Assembly: GCA_949128115.1 (NCBI GenBank)
Contig: OX421964.1
Location: 36,138,177-36,202,176, forward strand
DNA length: 64,000 bases
Source of the DNA: Anaspis maculata
Lineage: Eukaryota > Arthropoda > Insecta > Coleoptera > Scraptiidae
Direction of reading: 5' to 3'
Part shown: positions 11,301-24,200 of the stretch, piece by piece
Numbering within the stretch: position 1 is the first letter of the stretch
Layout of the letters: every line of letters starts with the position of its first letter
The notes under the pieces: generated by a model
Told to the model about the DNA's origin: nothing
Seen by the model: only the letters and a program-made list of their open reading frames with translations
Database searches by the model: none
Position numbers and translations under genes: made by a program

Positions 11301-11470
11301 TTTATCAGAGAAGCTTATTATTTATTAATTCATAAATAATATCGATGTTATGTACAGACTGACAGTGTCACGTGTCCACATCAGCTGACAGTGGCATTCA
11401 AGTGTCAACACTGTCAACTGTCAGTTCTTTCTTAAGCCGGTTTTTGGCGATGTAGCGGTTTGAACCGTAA

Positions 11471-11610
11471 TGGGCGTTCCATTTACCGACACAAATCGAC
11501 TTGCGTCGACACAAATGCGTTCCATTTGATTTGTGTTGCTGTGTGTCATCGACACAAGCTAACACAAGCTGACACAGACCGACACAAGTGTTTTAAATGG
11601 AAAGTGCCCA
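11471..11610. mobile_element. MITE, ends tgggcgttccattta / taaatggaaagtgccca
   Basis: Short inverted terminal repeats flank a core with several acacaagc/gacacaa direct repeats. It is non-coding, 140 bp. Confidence 0.7.
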
Positions 11611-11619
11611 TTCAAACAG

Positions 11620-12345
11620 GGCGCTATGGGTGATTTCCACCTAGCTCCAAGTTTGGTACGGTTGCGGCCAAAATAAAGTGGACGACAACGTCAATGAGTT
11701 GGCTTGCTGTCATGCGACGTTCAGGCCAGAATCCTGAAAAATCTGTCAGCTGTCGTCCACTTTAAAAAGGCCGCAATAGTACACCTTCCATTTGCGCACG
11801 TGCGGGTTCCAAACGGTGCTTTCCATCTACGTGTTTTCACCTGGTTTTGTGCCGTCCAGTGGATCACCTAAAATTTTGTGCCGTCGAAAGGCACATCGGA
11901 AACAGATGCGAAAAATGACGTACCGTCAGCTGTAGTCCAGCACTCCGTTGTCATAATCCACCTTTCCCATCAGGGAAATCACTTGCGCGCATACCTGTGA
12001 GCGCAGATTCCCGCTAGTACAGACGGCTACTACAGACCGCCAGTTGTGCCCTCACAGGTATGCGTGATGTTCTCATGGGAAAGGTGAATTATGTCTCTCT
12101 GTGTCGTTTCATCCATGCATCCATGTTTTATTTTATTTCTCTGCAGGGATAACGTACGATCGATTAAGATTTACGTTGCCATTTCATTATTTCTGAATGC
12201 TGTAGTCATCTTTTGCCTCCAGAGTTTAGACCAGAGATGTCGCGTCGGTCAACGATGCCGGTGCTTTCCATCTAGGTCAACCCAAACGTGGAACATGTTC
12301 CGTCTGGTGGTATTTGTATCGTCTAGGTGAAAAGCACCCTATCCT
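11620..12345. mobile_element. Composite element with 'gtgctttccacctag' ends and nested MITE
   Basis: Outer ends tgatttccacctagctccaa and cgtctaggtgaaaagcaccc are inverted, and internal copies of cggtgctttccatct occur in both orientations. Nested inside, about 11952-12097, is a MITE whose arms read ataatccacctttcccatca and the diverged reverse complement, with cgcatacctgtgag in both. A related intact small copy lies at 17188-17392. Confidence 0.6.
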
Positions 12346-12710
12346 ATCTCAAAGTCGAAACATGACATTTTTGCGTTATAACGGTTCCGTCATGAACTCA
12401 TGAATTCACCCGGTTTATGGGCGATTGACCTTATTGGGGAAAATGGCCCATCCCATTCGTGTAGGAAGTTTTAGGGAATTAATTATTTCAGGAGGTCTTG
12501 GTCTAAGTTGCCACCAGGCTGGCCAGGCAACAGGCAACGTCGGCTGTTACGTCAATAGGCTACTGGACATCAATAGCATTTCAGTATAAAAGTACCATAA
12601 ATCTGATAAATATCTAAATGACGAATTTGTAGTTGGAAAAGATTTTCGAAATATGATTTCATTTCGGTGAAAAATCAATTAGAAAGTGGACTTATTCAAA
12701 TCAGGAATAA

Positions 12711-12951
12711 TCGGCCTTATTCTCTATGCCATTGAAATTGAAAATTGAAATAGTTTCGTTTTTCACTCTGGTTTATTTCGGTACGTAAGCATATTAGGCT
12801 GGGATCCCAAATATGGATGGAAATTAGACCTGAATCCCTGCCTGAACTGGCATAGTACGTACTTGTTTACCCAGTCTTAAGATCAATTTCAGCTCTTCAA
12901 AATCCCATTTTCAATATTGAAAATTTTCAATGGCATAGAGAATAAGGCCGA
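12711..12951. mobile_element. MITE, ends tcggccttattctctatgcc
   Basis: A 30-base inverted repeat (tcggccttattctctatgcc, then attgaaa) bounds 241 bp of non-coding DNA. Confidence 0.7.
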
Positions 12952-13243
12952 ATATGCTACGTCACAGCTTGAAAGTGGGCTAGGAGGTGGGAGGGAGGGA
13001 GGAAGGAGAGGGGAACACTCGGGGGAACGTATTTGACATTCGACCGAAGCATTCGTTCTGGATCCATTACGTATAGTGGTGTATTTTCACGTGCGAGCAC
13101 AACTTTATTACAAGGAACTTGTTTTTGATGCCATTGCATGGAGTTATTATGTATTATGAAGCGAAATTGTATTAAAAAAAGCTAGATTATTTGACGTGGG
13201 CTTGACATATGGCATGCGACACTCGCAGTACTGCCACTCATAT

Positions 13244-13422
13244 TTTATTTATTTTATTTATTTAATTGTCTTATTTAACGAGGCGGTATTCAGCTATAAG
13301 CTGCTCTACCATGCAACCTCGGGGACAGCACAAAATATCCATGGATGAAGTAGGATTCGAACCCACACAGGGCAGCGCGAATGGTTTGGCTTGCCATCAC
13401 CTGTACCACTCGGCTACCACCG
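13244..13422 (-). mobile_element. tRNA-derived SINE with target-site duplication
   Basis: On the minus strand it begins agcggtggtagccgagtggt, containing a perfect pol III A box (TAGCCGAGTGG). The B box ggttcgaatcc follows about 45 bases later. It ends in an (AAATA)n-type tail. The flanks carry the 7-bp direct repeat CTCATAT at 13237-13243 and 13423-13429. The tRNA-like head does not fold as an intact tRNA and continues into a non-tRNA body, so it is a retroposed SINE. Confidence 0.85.
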
Positions 13423-14042
13423 CTCATATGGCACTAATAACACTGTTGTGACATTATTCCTAAGCCTGCATGAGCAAAAATAAGTGAATTAGGAAGAATC
13501 GACCAAAATGTGAGATCAAACCATAGCACTCCAGCATTTCATATTATTTTTTTGGCATAAATCAGTTCAAAACGAGAAGGTGTTCTTCAGTCATTGAATG
13601 ACCAACTAGAGTTTCTATTGGCTCTTCAAAATGTGACGTCACGCAGTATATGCGTCACGCACTGGCCGCGCCATTCAAACAGACAAATCTTTTTCATGTT
13701 TTTTTATAGGTATGTACAAAAACTTTTTTAAACAAAATCATGTTGCCAATGCAACAATTTTGGGAGGATCTTTCATAAAAAGAAATAAAAAAACCCATGT
13801 CCACTAGCCTATTTGGGGCCTATGTAGGAGGTTAGAATAGAAGGAGGGAACGTAATCCAGCGGGTGCCAAGGTAACGGTTATGTTCCCGCGACCTATAGC
13901 TACTTACTGAACCCTACCCGAGCACCCCAGTTGGGGTGTGACGTATAATTGTGACGTCACTACTTTTGCTCAAAGTTTTGGAACGGGGTCGAGTAGGGTC
14001 ATCTTATTGTCATCACAGTCAATTTGGCGCCTTCTCGTCATA

Positions 14043-16630
14043 GTATGGAGGATGTCCCTAAATTAGCCTGCCATACTTTAGCAGCAGATTCTACGATCAA
14101 AAATAAGAAAAAAGTTCCCATAAACTTGGGTCGAAAAATGATTCATGAGGGAGCTACAGCGCTACAGCCCCCTAAAGGTGGGTCCCTGAAGATATATGGT
14201 TTTTATTTAATGTCTTCGAAACTAATTGGAGCAAAATGATAAAATTTGGCACATACTTGGAAGTTTTTATGCTAAACAGGATAAAATAGGAGTCATTTGA
14301 AAAATTTGTCCGGGAGTGGGGTAACTTGTTAAGAGGTGGGGTAAAAATTACTCCAACTTTTTTGTGTATGTTCTTTTTCGAGATTTTATGGAAAATTATG
14401 AAATTTCAGGGTATTCTACGGAAAAAAGGTGCTACTGTTGAGCTTTAATAGCGTGCCCCATTTTCGAGTAAAATCATTTTGAAATTTGTTTGCATGCTGA
14501 ATAATCGAGTTTGTGAACGATGGGCATTTTTTTGGTTCCAAAATCAGCCCTGAATATTTCATGAGCGTATTCTACAACCAAAAATAAAAAAAAAATCCCA
14601 TGAACATCATCCGAAAAATGCCTCATAAGGGGGCTACAACCCTCTAAATGTGTGCCCCTGAAGATGGTTTTTATTTATTACCTCCGAAACTACACACATC
14701 AAAAGAATCTAGGGGACAAGCAAATTCAGACGATTTCTGAAATCATCATAGCTTTTGATTGCCGTTACCGATTTCATATTGGTTTTCAGTGCTCGATAGC
14801 CCAATAATCCTTCGTTTTCATGCCTTGATCACGTCGAATATGAAAAATGTTTCATAAAGTTTCTACAGGGTGATGAATGGAACACTGTAAAATTGCCAAA
14901 AGTTCAGTACGAGCGCGATTTCCCAAAAAAGAAAAGTCATGCATTGCAATAGCACAGTTATGAAGACTGGTGTTTCAGCTTCGCAGTGACGTTTTTGAAT
15001 TTTGAAAATCGAAGGTGGATTGCCAAAGATATTGATCATTTTATGCCGCCATGTTGAACTTTCAAGAAAGAAGAAAATTATTCGATTTCATTGAAACTTG
15101 GAACACACTCATGTCTGGTTCAAGTAATTGGAATTTCAAGGTCAAATGTCACTTTCGATCACTTTCGAGCCGCTATAGGTAGGTATTGAACTTTTTTCAT
15201 AAATGATTCGATTTGAATAAAACTTTGAAACACACTAGAATCGAATCATTCACATGAAAGTTCAATGTGGCGGCTTGAAAGTGACCGAAAAAGACATTTG
15301 ACCTTGAAATTCTAATTACTTGAACCAGACATGAGTGTGATCCAAGTTTTAATGAATCGAATCACTTTCTTGGACGTTCAACATGGCGGCACAAAATGAT
15401 CAATGTCTTTGGCAATTCACCTTCGATTTCCAAAACTCAAAAACGTTACCGAACTCGTTACCGAAGCTGAAACACCCTCGGAAACACCAGTCTTCATAAC
15501 TGTGCTATTGGAATGCATGAGTTTTCTTTTTTGGGAAATCGCGCTCGTACTGAACTTTTGGCAATTTTACACTGTTCCATTGATCACTATGTAGAAAGTT
15601 TATGAAACATTGTTCATATTCGACGTGATCAAGGCATAAAAACGAAGGATTGGGCTATCGAACACTTACAACCAATATGAAATCGGTGACGGCAATCGAA
15701 AGCTATGATGATTTTAGAAATCGTCTGAATTTGCTTGTCCCCTAGATTCTTTTGATGTGTGTAGTTGGGATAAAATGACAGAATTTAGCACATACCTACA
15801 CTAAAATTTTTATGCTTGATAAGATTGACTGAAAATCATTGAAACAAATTACCCGAGGATGAGGTAACTCGGGAAGAAGCGGGGTAAAAATTACCCCAAG
15901 TTTTTTGTGTTCAACTTTTTCCAAGATTTCTTGCAAAATTATGAAATTTCAGTGTTTTGCGAGACCGACTTCTTTCTGGTTCCAAAACCAGCCCTGAGTA
16001 TTCCATAGGCGTTATATTCTACGGCTAAAACCATGAAGAAAATTCCTCTTGATCATGGGTCAAAAAAAATACTCCACAAGGGAGCTACAGCCCCTGTTCA
16101 GGAGCTGCGTAGCCTCGTTTTAAAGCAATTTTCGGCCTATGTTCATGGTAAATTTTTCAAAGTCGATAGTCCACAAATTCGATTCTTATTAGCCTGCAAG
16201 AAATTTCAAAACCATTTTACTCGAAAATGGGGCAAGTAATCAAAGTTCAACAAGAGCACTTTTTTCCCGTAAAATACCCTGAAATTTCATAGTTTTGCAA
16301 AAAATCCTAAAACAACACATACACAAAAAAGTTTGGGTAATTCTTACCCCACCTCCTAACAAGTTACCCAACTCCCGGGCAAATTTTTTGAACCACGTTC
16401 ACCCCATCCTATTTGCCATAAAAATTTCTGAGCATGTGCTAAATTTCTTCATTTTGCCTCGACCAGTTTCGGAGATATTAAATTAAAGCCATCTTCAAGG
16501 ACCCACCTTTAGGGGGCTGTAGCTCCCCTATAAAGCATTTTTCGACCCAAGTTTACTGGAACTTTCTTCTTATTTTAATTCGTAGAATTTGCTGCTGAAC
16601 TATGGCAGGCTAATTTAGGGACACTCTGTA
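14043..16630. repeat. 2.6-kb compound palindromic element
   Basis: The outer arms are inverted copies: the left has gtccctaaattagcctgcca near 14054 and the right carries its reverse complement near 16600, ending at ctgta. An inner palindrome (about 14700-15770) is centred near 15220, with arms holding gccgccatgttgaactttca and its mate. Direct copies of one unit also occur at 14060, 14560 and 15770-16110, so the element contains nested repeats. Open frames inside (such as 14024-14239 and 15403-15594) have no recognisable domain. A shorter relative is at about 40320-40640. Confidence 0.8.
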
Positions 16631-17054
16631 TTTGAATTAGTTTTACTTGAAGAAAGTATAAGGTACTTGATGACAACATGGCCAAGCTAAGGTTTATTAT
16701 TTTTTTATAGAAAAAGTAAAAACCTTTTCTTCATTCCAAATTAGACACAGCTCAGTTGGACCCTTGGACCTTTGAGTATATCATACACTGGTATAATAAA
16801 ATGTTCTAGATCATATTTTGGAATAAAACGAGGAATAAAACTTTGACCCTTTTTTGAAAAATTGCAATCGGCCATATAGCCAACAGCATGTCGGCAATAT
16901 GGCCATATCGAGGGCCATATATACTTGAAGAATCCCGTATGAAGTGTATTTCATTTGTGTTTGTGAGGTCAAGATATCGAAACAATAACAAATAATATTT
17001 ATTTTCCCAAAAGAATTGAAATAGAACTGGAGAAGAATTTTTAAAGACACGAAG

Positions 17055-17895
17055 GGTCCATATTCAGCAGTCCACGGCGAAATCAGCCCACAGTAGCTCA
17101 AACGTCCCACCGGAAAAAGGTCCACAACGCATTTATCCCCGAGTTCTGCTACCGCGGAGACATCATAGACAAGGGGAGACATCTACTGCGTGCTTTCCAC
17201 CTAGCCCCATGTTCGGTACACCTGCCATTTACGCATGTGCGGGTGCCAAACGGTGCTTTCCATCTACGTGTTCCTATTCGGTTCTGTGCCGTTCATTGGC
17301 TCACCTAAAATTTTGTGCCACACCATGGAACATGTGCCGTCTGGTGGTATTTGTACCGTCTAGGTCATAGACTAGGTGGAAAGCACCCACTGTTGAAACG
17401 ATCCACCGGAAAAAGGTCCACACCACAACGCATTCCTCCCCGAGTTCTGCCACCGCGAAGATATCCACTGATGCTCAAACGTCCCACCAGAAAAAAGTCC
17501 ACGACTCATTTATCCCCGAGTTCTACCACCGCGAAGACATCCACTCTGCTAAAACGATCCACCGGAAAAAGGTCCACCACGCATTTATCCACTGTCCAGA
17601 CCCGCCCATAGTCTATGGGTGTAGGCGGCATATGACAGTGGCTAAATGAGCGGTGGCTATGGCGGTGGACTTTTTTCCGGGGGGACATTTGAGCCGTGGG
17701 ATGATTTATCGGTGTGAAGACTCGGGGATAATTGCGTGGTGGACTTTTTTTTCGGTGGATCGTTTTAGCAGCGGATGTCTTCGCGTTTTAGCAGAGGATG
17801 TCTTCGCGGTGGGAGAACTCGGGGATAAATGAGTCGTAGACTTTTTTCCGGTGGGATGTTTGAGCTGTGGACTGATTTCGCTGTGAACCGCTGAG
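17055..17895. repeat. Palindromic minisatellite array
   Basis: A unit of roughly 65-70 bases (ccaccggaaaaaggtccaca, then tttatccccgagttct, then accgcgaagacatcc) is repeated about four times on the left. After a turn near 17605 it is repeated in inverted orientation on the right (ggactttttt-ccggtggga). The left half is interrupted by an MITE at 17188-17392. The non-AT composition differs from the surroundings. Confidence 0.75.
17188..17392. mobile_element. MITE inserted in the palindromic minisatellite
   Basis: Ends gtgctttccacctag and ctaggtggaaagcac form inverted repeats. The internal sequence matches parts of 11800-12340 (cggtgctttccatctacgtg, cctaaaattttgtgcc). It is a recent-looking small copy. 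Confidence 0.7.
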
Positions 17896-18273
17896 TGGGC
17901 TCCGGCTCCCTCATAGCAGACCTCATAGATAGAAGATAGATGATCCCATTTGAATTTTAATTTTACTGTGTTGGTAGCACTTAACCACTGGTCTAGGGTT
18001 TTATTATTTGTATTTTTGGCGACCCTGGCGTGAACGTCATCGTCGTCGGGCTGTCACTGATCTGTCAAAATTTTAGCAAAAATCATCACACTGCAACATT
18101 GGACGTCACAAATTTAAGTTGAAAATGGTTTTAATTGCATTGTAATCTGTTTCTTATCAAAAACAACAACATTGCCCTTCGTATGGGGTTACTATGATCG
18201 AACATTGACATATCGTGCATCGGCCAGTGAAAACTATCCTTTGCACCAGGGCAAGACACCTTTGCCTGCAAAA

Positions 18274-21200
18274 ATGGGGATTTTCGGCCAAACGAACGCC
18301 ATCGCCGCCGAAGTGGGTGAGTCACGATGTTTTCGATTAATTATTACAGTCAACTACCTTCACAGTCATATCAGATAAACACTATCCAACCTCTCCCCCT
18401 CCTCCTCCCCTGTCCCCGCCGCGACCTTACCCGTGATGAGTAATCAGCACCAGCCCGTGAGAAAGTTATTGACTTGTTGTTTTCACACAATTTTTGTCGT
18501 CCCGCAGATCTAGCGACCAGCGAAAATAACGCCGAAGAGAACTGGGGACAGATAATCAGCATTTGTGATAAAGCCGGAAAATCTACGGACGACGCCAAGG
18601 CTTACCTGAAAGCAATCCGAGCACGGCTGTTCAACGGCGATCCGCACATCGCCCTACACGCCGTCACGGTAAGACATTGCACAAAACAACTTTCGTTCCG
18701 TTCTAAAACACCACATTTTAGCTGCTGGATGCCTGCATAAAGAACTGCGGGAAGACGTTTCACATCGAAGTAGCGTCCAGGGACTTCGAGACTGATTTCA
18801 ACAAGTTGATGTCAAAAGCGCATCCGAAAGTTGCGAAGAAACTGAGAGAATCCCTGAAGAAGTGGGCGGAAAATGAGTTCAAGACCGACCAGCAGTTGAA
18901 TTTGATTCCCTCATTGTACGGCAAGTTGAAGAGTTCGGGCCTCGATTTCACTTCGTCTGACATGCCGGTCAAGAAGTCGACGCCGGTCAGCAAAGACCCG
19001 AATGTGGTTGAGTCGCAGGAAGAGGAAGAACAGATCTTGAAGGCCATCGAATTGTCTCTGAAGGAAACGACCACCGGCAGTCCAAGATCCAGCGCAAGCA
19101 GCGCTTCATTGTATCCCTCAACTAGCCTTGCGGGAGCGACGTCAGCTGCTGCGTCGAGCTCCGCTCCGGCCAAGGAACCGAAGAAAGTGAGGGCGCTCTA
19201 CGATTTCGAAGCTGCTGAGGACAACGAACTTACCTTTAACTCAGGAGAAATAAGTGAGCTTTCTTTTTTTTTGCCACAATACTGTGAAGGTTCAAGGTTC
19301 TAATATTTATATTATCACAACATCCCAAATCCCAGTAACACGAGATGCATAAACAGATGCAAATGTGAAAACCTATAAAAAAAGACTTCTTTACTTTTAA
19401 TGTGTGATCCGTTTGACCGGGGATCATAATAAAATCAAAATATGAAGTTGCTGCAAATTTCGTAAATTTCAAACTGTTTTGAAATGTTTGACTGAATATG
19501 ATTTAATTTCTCTTATAAAGTAAGTATGAAGTACATCCAGCTGAACTGTGATCCAAGTTATCCGGGCAAATTTTCTAGTTTAGCATTGTGGGCTTGTTGC
19601 CTTCTCACCTGGTGTGAAACTGGCTTGTCCAAAAGTTATGTTGCCTGTCAAATTGACTTAAGAAAATTGAAATATATCAAAAATTGACGGTGTCATGCGT
19701 AGATATGTGATTTGTGGGCTGCATAGACGTGCTACCGTCATTTAGCCACCAAAACCGCACGGGACCCCTTCGAATTCTACTGTACGATTCGCCTCAACGG
19801 CTAGACGACGCCAACACAACCTCGTCTCGCGCGAGTCTCTCTCTCAGTTAAACTTTCTCTGATAAAAATTAACCTTACTTTAAATAATGAAAATAAGAAT
19901 CTCAAAATGCAAGCAAAAATGGTAAATTTATAGTAATCGCATGAATCTCGGTTCAACACGTAACTTTGGATGGCCGGGTTTTTTGAAGCTTGGATTATTG
20001 AACTTTTTACATACAATGGCAAAGTAATTAATGCAACGAGGGAGATAGAAAATTGAAAAATAAGGGGACTTTCTTGAAAAACACACCCTCACAAACTTAC
20101 AATAACAGAGATACAGGCCTTCAAAGTAGTTCTTTTTAAACAGTTTTTTTTTTATAACTTTTAAACCGTTTAACCGATTGTTGGGTACCGATCGTACCTA
20201 GCTTAAAATTTATTATTTGATTTATATTTTTTGTACATAGTTTTCATATGGTAATTGCATATATACAGGTGTCCCAGCTAAAACAATCCAGCGCGATTTT
20301 ATTAGAAAATATCAGGCAACAAAAAAAAGTTTCAATTGGAGGGAAGCCTGATCTTTCAGCTTTGTTTTGAGGGGCGCCCAGAAATAGAGATTTTTTTTTT
20401 CAATCTGAAGTACATGTTTTGTTTTGTCGGTCATGAATTTTCGAATTCTTGTGACTTGCCCGATTCAAATTGCATGTTCTTAGAAACTAGAGCACCTAAA
20501 AGCATCGGCGCCCCCTCAAAAGAAAGCTAAAAGATCAGGCTTCCCCCAATTGGAAAATTTTTGTTGTTGCCTTGATATTTTCTGAGAAAATCGCGATGGA
20601 TTGTTTTAGCTGGGACACCCTGTATATTGGCGTTAGATTTGAATAGATATACATAGTTTAATTTCGAACTTGTGCCTTCACCATTGTGTGTTTTTCGTGG
20701 ACCCCTTCGCCTTCGGCGGTCATTCACAACACATGTGGAAGTTAACTACCCTTGGTTCTCGTCTGAAAAGAGACGAGAGAACACTTACCAACCAGTCGTA
20801 AAAGACCAAACCACTCGTGTCTTGTTAGAATCGTGTAAGGTGCATCGGTACCTAATCATGTGATCAAAGAACTTTGAAAGTGACCTTACGGCTGAAATAA
20901 CATCTCATCGGTAAATCCTCGTTTGCACTAATTGTGGAGGTCACTTTGTTATTTTTTTTTTGTCGTATTTTTCGTATTTATTTTCGATCGTTTGAATCGG
21001 TCCTTCGAAGGTTTAATTATTAAAACTTAAACCAGCTGGACAAAGGCAACTGTCAAGTTGGCGAAAACACCGATTTTATTCAAATTCGAACCAAAGTTTA
21101 CCAAAGTAGGTCTCTATTGAACAATAACAACGCATTTCATCAAACATTTTTAGGGGCGAAGATAATAGGGGGTACTCACCCCCTGTTCCCCCTATTTTTC

Positions 21201-24200
21201 ACCCCCCTGAATATGTTTTGAAATGGTTTCAATACTTCGGTTTTTAGCGCACTTTCTCAAAAAATGGGAAAAAAGCGCTTTCAGCTTCACTTTGTCCGTC
21301 CGTCCGTCCGTCTGTCCGTCCGTCCGTACCCGGGATAACTCCTCGGGGAAGAAAGATATCGATGTGGTGTAAACGCTGATCAATAGTACATATGTCAAGG
21401 ATGTCAAGTTGACTTTTAGTTTTTTGTTATTCGGCCGCCATCTTTGATCCGCCATTTTGAATCTCTCTAAAAGTGATCCGATTCAAATGAAATTTGCAGG
21501 TAATGTAAATTACATCAAGATCTATCCAATTTTCGACAATTGATGTCCCGCCGCCATCTTGTATTCTCCATATTGAACATGTTTCAAAGTGCTAGAAATA
21601 GGAGAATCATGCCTCAACGAAAAGAGATATCAATGTGGTGCAAACGCCAATCGAATGCGTAGGTGACCACCATATAAAGTTGACCAATGATTTTTGTCAC
21701 TTGGTCGCCATCTTTGATCCGCCATTTTGAATTTTTCTGAAAGTAGTCCGATTTAAGTGAAATTCACAGGCGATGTGAACTTCATCAAAATACATCCGAT
21801 TTTGGACAAATGATGCTCTGCCGCCATCTTGGCCGCCATATTGAAATTTCTTATCACTTAACGATTTTCATGGAGCTTGGGACTCACCTTTGTTTCGTAT
21901 GATCATTCTTATTCTCCAGCCAAATTCCAACATTCAGCCGCCATATTGAAATCTCTTATTAGTGGAACGATTTTCATGAAACTTGGAACTCACCTTTGTC
22001 TATAGTACGATCATTTTGATTTTTAAGCCAAATTTCATGAATCTGACGTTATTTTGGCCGCCATATTGAAATTTCTGACCAAATAACGGTAGAACCCTAA
22101 TTAACATCTTGCGTTCACTAATCCTTCAAAAAGGAGGTGCGTTACTGAGCCTCATGCCCATGAGGCATATTCGCTGGTTGAATTCTACGTTCAATTTAGA
22201 GAAGAAAGTTATTCTTGTAAAATTTTGATTAGACGTTTCATTTTCGAGGTATTTGGGTTTGAAACTTTGGAAAACATCTCGAAAGCGTCACTTTTCAGGG
22301 CCCAATTTTTTTCTTTCTGAAAGACCCATGTTTCAAAAATTGAAACAATTTCCAAAAACATTCAGGAAGGTAAAAACTAGGGGCAAAAGAGGGAGGGTAC
22401 CTCTATTATCTTGGTCCCTATAAATGTTTGATTAAATGCGTTATTATTGTTCAAGAGAGACTTGTTTCAGTAAACTTTGGTTCGAATTTGAATTAAATCT
22501 GTTGAACGGTTCAAAAGTTATGCAAAAAACTGTTTTAAAAACAACTTTGAAGGCCGTTACTATACGTTTGCAAGAGTAATGTTCATCGAAAAGTCCCCTT
22601 ATTTTACAATTATCCATCTCCCTGTGAATTTTGTTGCGTTAATTTCGGGACACCTGTATAGGTCGTGCTTCCATTGCGACACTTCTTCAACGACAGCATC
22701 GCAGTCTTTAGATTTAAGCGTCAAAAAATGGAACTTGCTTCAAGAGGTTGGAGTCATTTTTGTCAACTGTCACATTTCACAGGATACAATTTCAATTTTC
22801 CAATAAAAAAGAGAAAAGCGTCAGATGTCATGTCCCGCAAATACTTGCCGTCTATCTGTAGCAGAATTATGCGGAAATATGCAAAAAATGCGTTTCAAAC
22901 GCTTGGTCGTCGTGAATTATCGTGCCGAATAGCGAATATCTCTATTCTCTAGTGCAACGAACCGCAGAGTTTTGCGAATTTATGCATTTTTTTAGAAAGT
23001 CCGAATTGTCTCCCACGGCTCGAAACCAAGTTGGGGCTGAGACCGCCGTAAGTGCGGCTACCATAGCAACGGCGAATACAGGGGGTGCTATTTGAAAAAA
23101 ATCAAATTATTGCCAAAAGGTACCCCACGAAAAATATGGAAAATTGTGACGAAACCTGAAATACATAATTCCGGGTAAGTCACATTTAACTTTCACGGCC
23201 CACCAGCCAATGAGGAAACAATTGAAGCCACTCCAAAATAAAAGCCTGTCTGTGTGTCTGTCTGTTTGTTTGTAAACTTCACGATAACTGCCGAACCGTT
23301 AATCCGATTGACTTGAAATTTGGTATTCAGACATGATTTTGCTGTCGAATGAGCTGATTAGTTTTTGGCTGTCATTTGACAAATGACTTCAGAAAAAAGT
23401 CGCAGCTCGGAAACTAGGAGGCGTTTAGTGTATTGTTCTCTATCGAATTCTGAGTTATAGTTTCCAATTTAGCTCGCCTAAAGAAGTACGTCAGACATTC
23501 CTATCTCTACATTTTGTCAAGTCAGTCACAAAAATTATTTATCATCATCGGTGAAGTTGTTTATTCCTGGCAGCTGATCAAACAAAAGCTGTACCATTTT
23601 TGTGTAAAAATTTCAAAAATATAGAAGATTTCTTCGTCATTGAGTGCGTCTTCAGGAGAATCTATTGCCTCGAAAGGTACGAATTTAGATGAAAATTGAT
23701 GGAATTTGGTGTTGATTCTAATGCTAAGACAAATTGGTGAGATGCGACCGATCAGTTGTCGCATAAAAGATGAGGAAGACGTTCTAGCGTGGAAAAATGC
23801 TATATTAACTACATTTGAATCTCGATCCTGACAGTAGGTAGGTGAAATCACCCTGCATTTCATGGTTAGAACATGTCACTTGGCACAGTGCCTGTTTAAA
23901 CCATTCTCTTTCAATTCGGAAGTGTAGCCATCGGCGCCAACCCTGCAGCCCCAGGGAGAAAAAATGTAAAAACCGTGCAAAGTTGCAGGTCAAGAACCGA
24001 AAAATAGTTGAGTCTCTATCGTTCTTTTTGCTTCGTTTGAACTTCGGTTTGAACACATTTTACCTTTGTGTAGCATTGCAGTTAACAGTGTCAACACCGA
24101 ATTCTATCAGATTATGTCCAGCTGAAGTCATACATCTTGTGGCAATATTCTTTCCCCGAGAAGCATTCGAAGGCAGTAGCGAAACCCTTTTAATCTTTGT

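Larger units (their letters stand above)
20026..22660. repeat. Large fold-back complex
   Basis: Sequence at 20030-20220 and 21050-21230 is inverted relative to 22130-22650. Shared pieces include aaataaggggactttt, aaagtttac...tctattgaacaataa and the ggttcaaaagttatgc segment. The left arm is interrupted by a second fold-back (20261-20627). The same family forms the palindrome at 57860-58700. Between the arms lie repeated cgccatcttgatccgccat motifs. Confidence 0.65.

Noticed and set aside
13330..13422. Possible functional tRNA gene (good A and B boxes)
   Set aside because: No closed acceptor stem; the sequence continues into a tailed body with target duplications, so it is a SINE.
18172..18273. 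Upstream in-frame extension of STAM
   Set aside because: Homologues begin at the MGIFG-type start, and the extension has no VHS-like features; read as 5'UTR.
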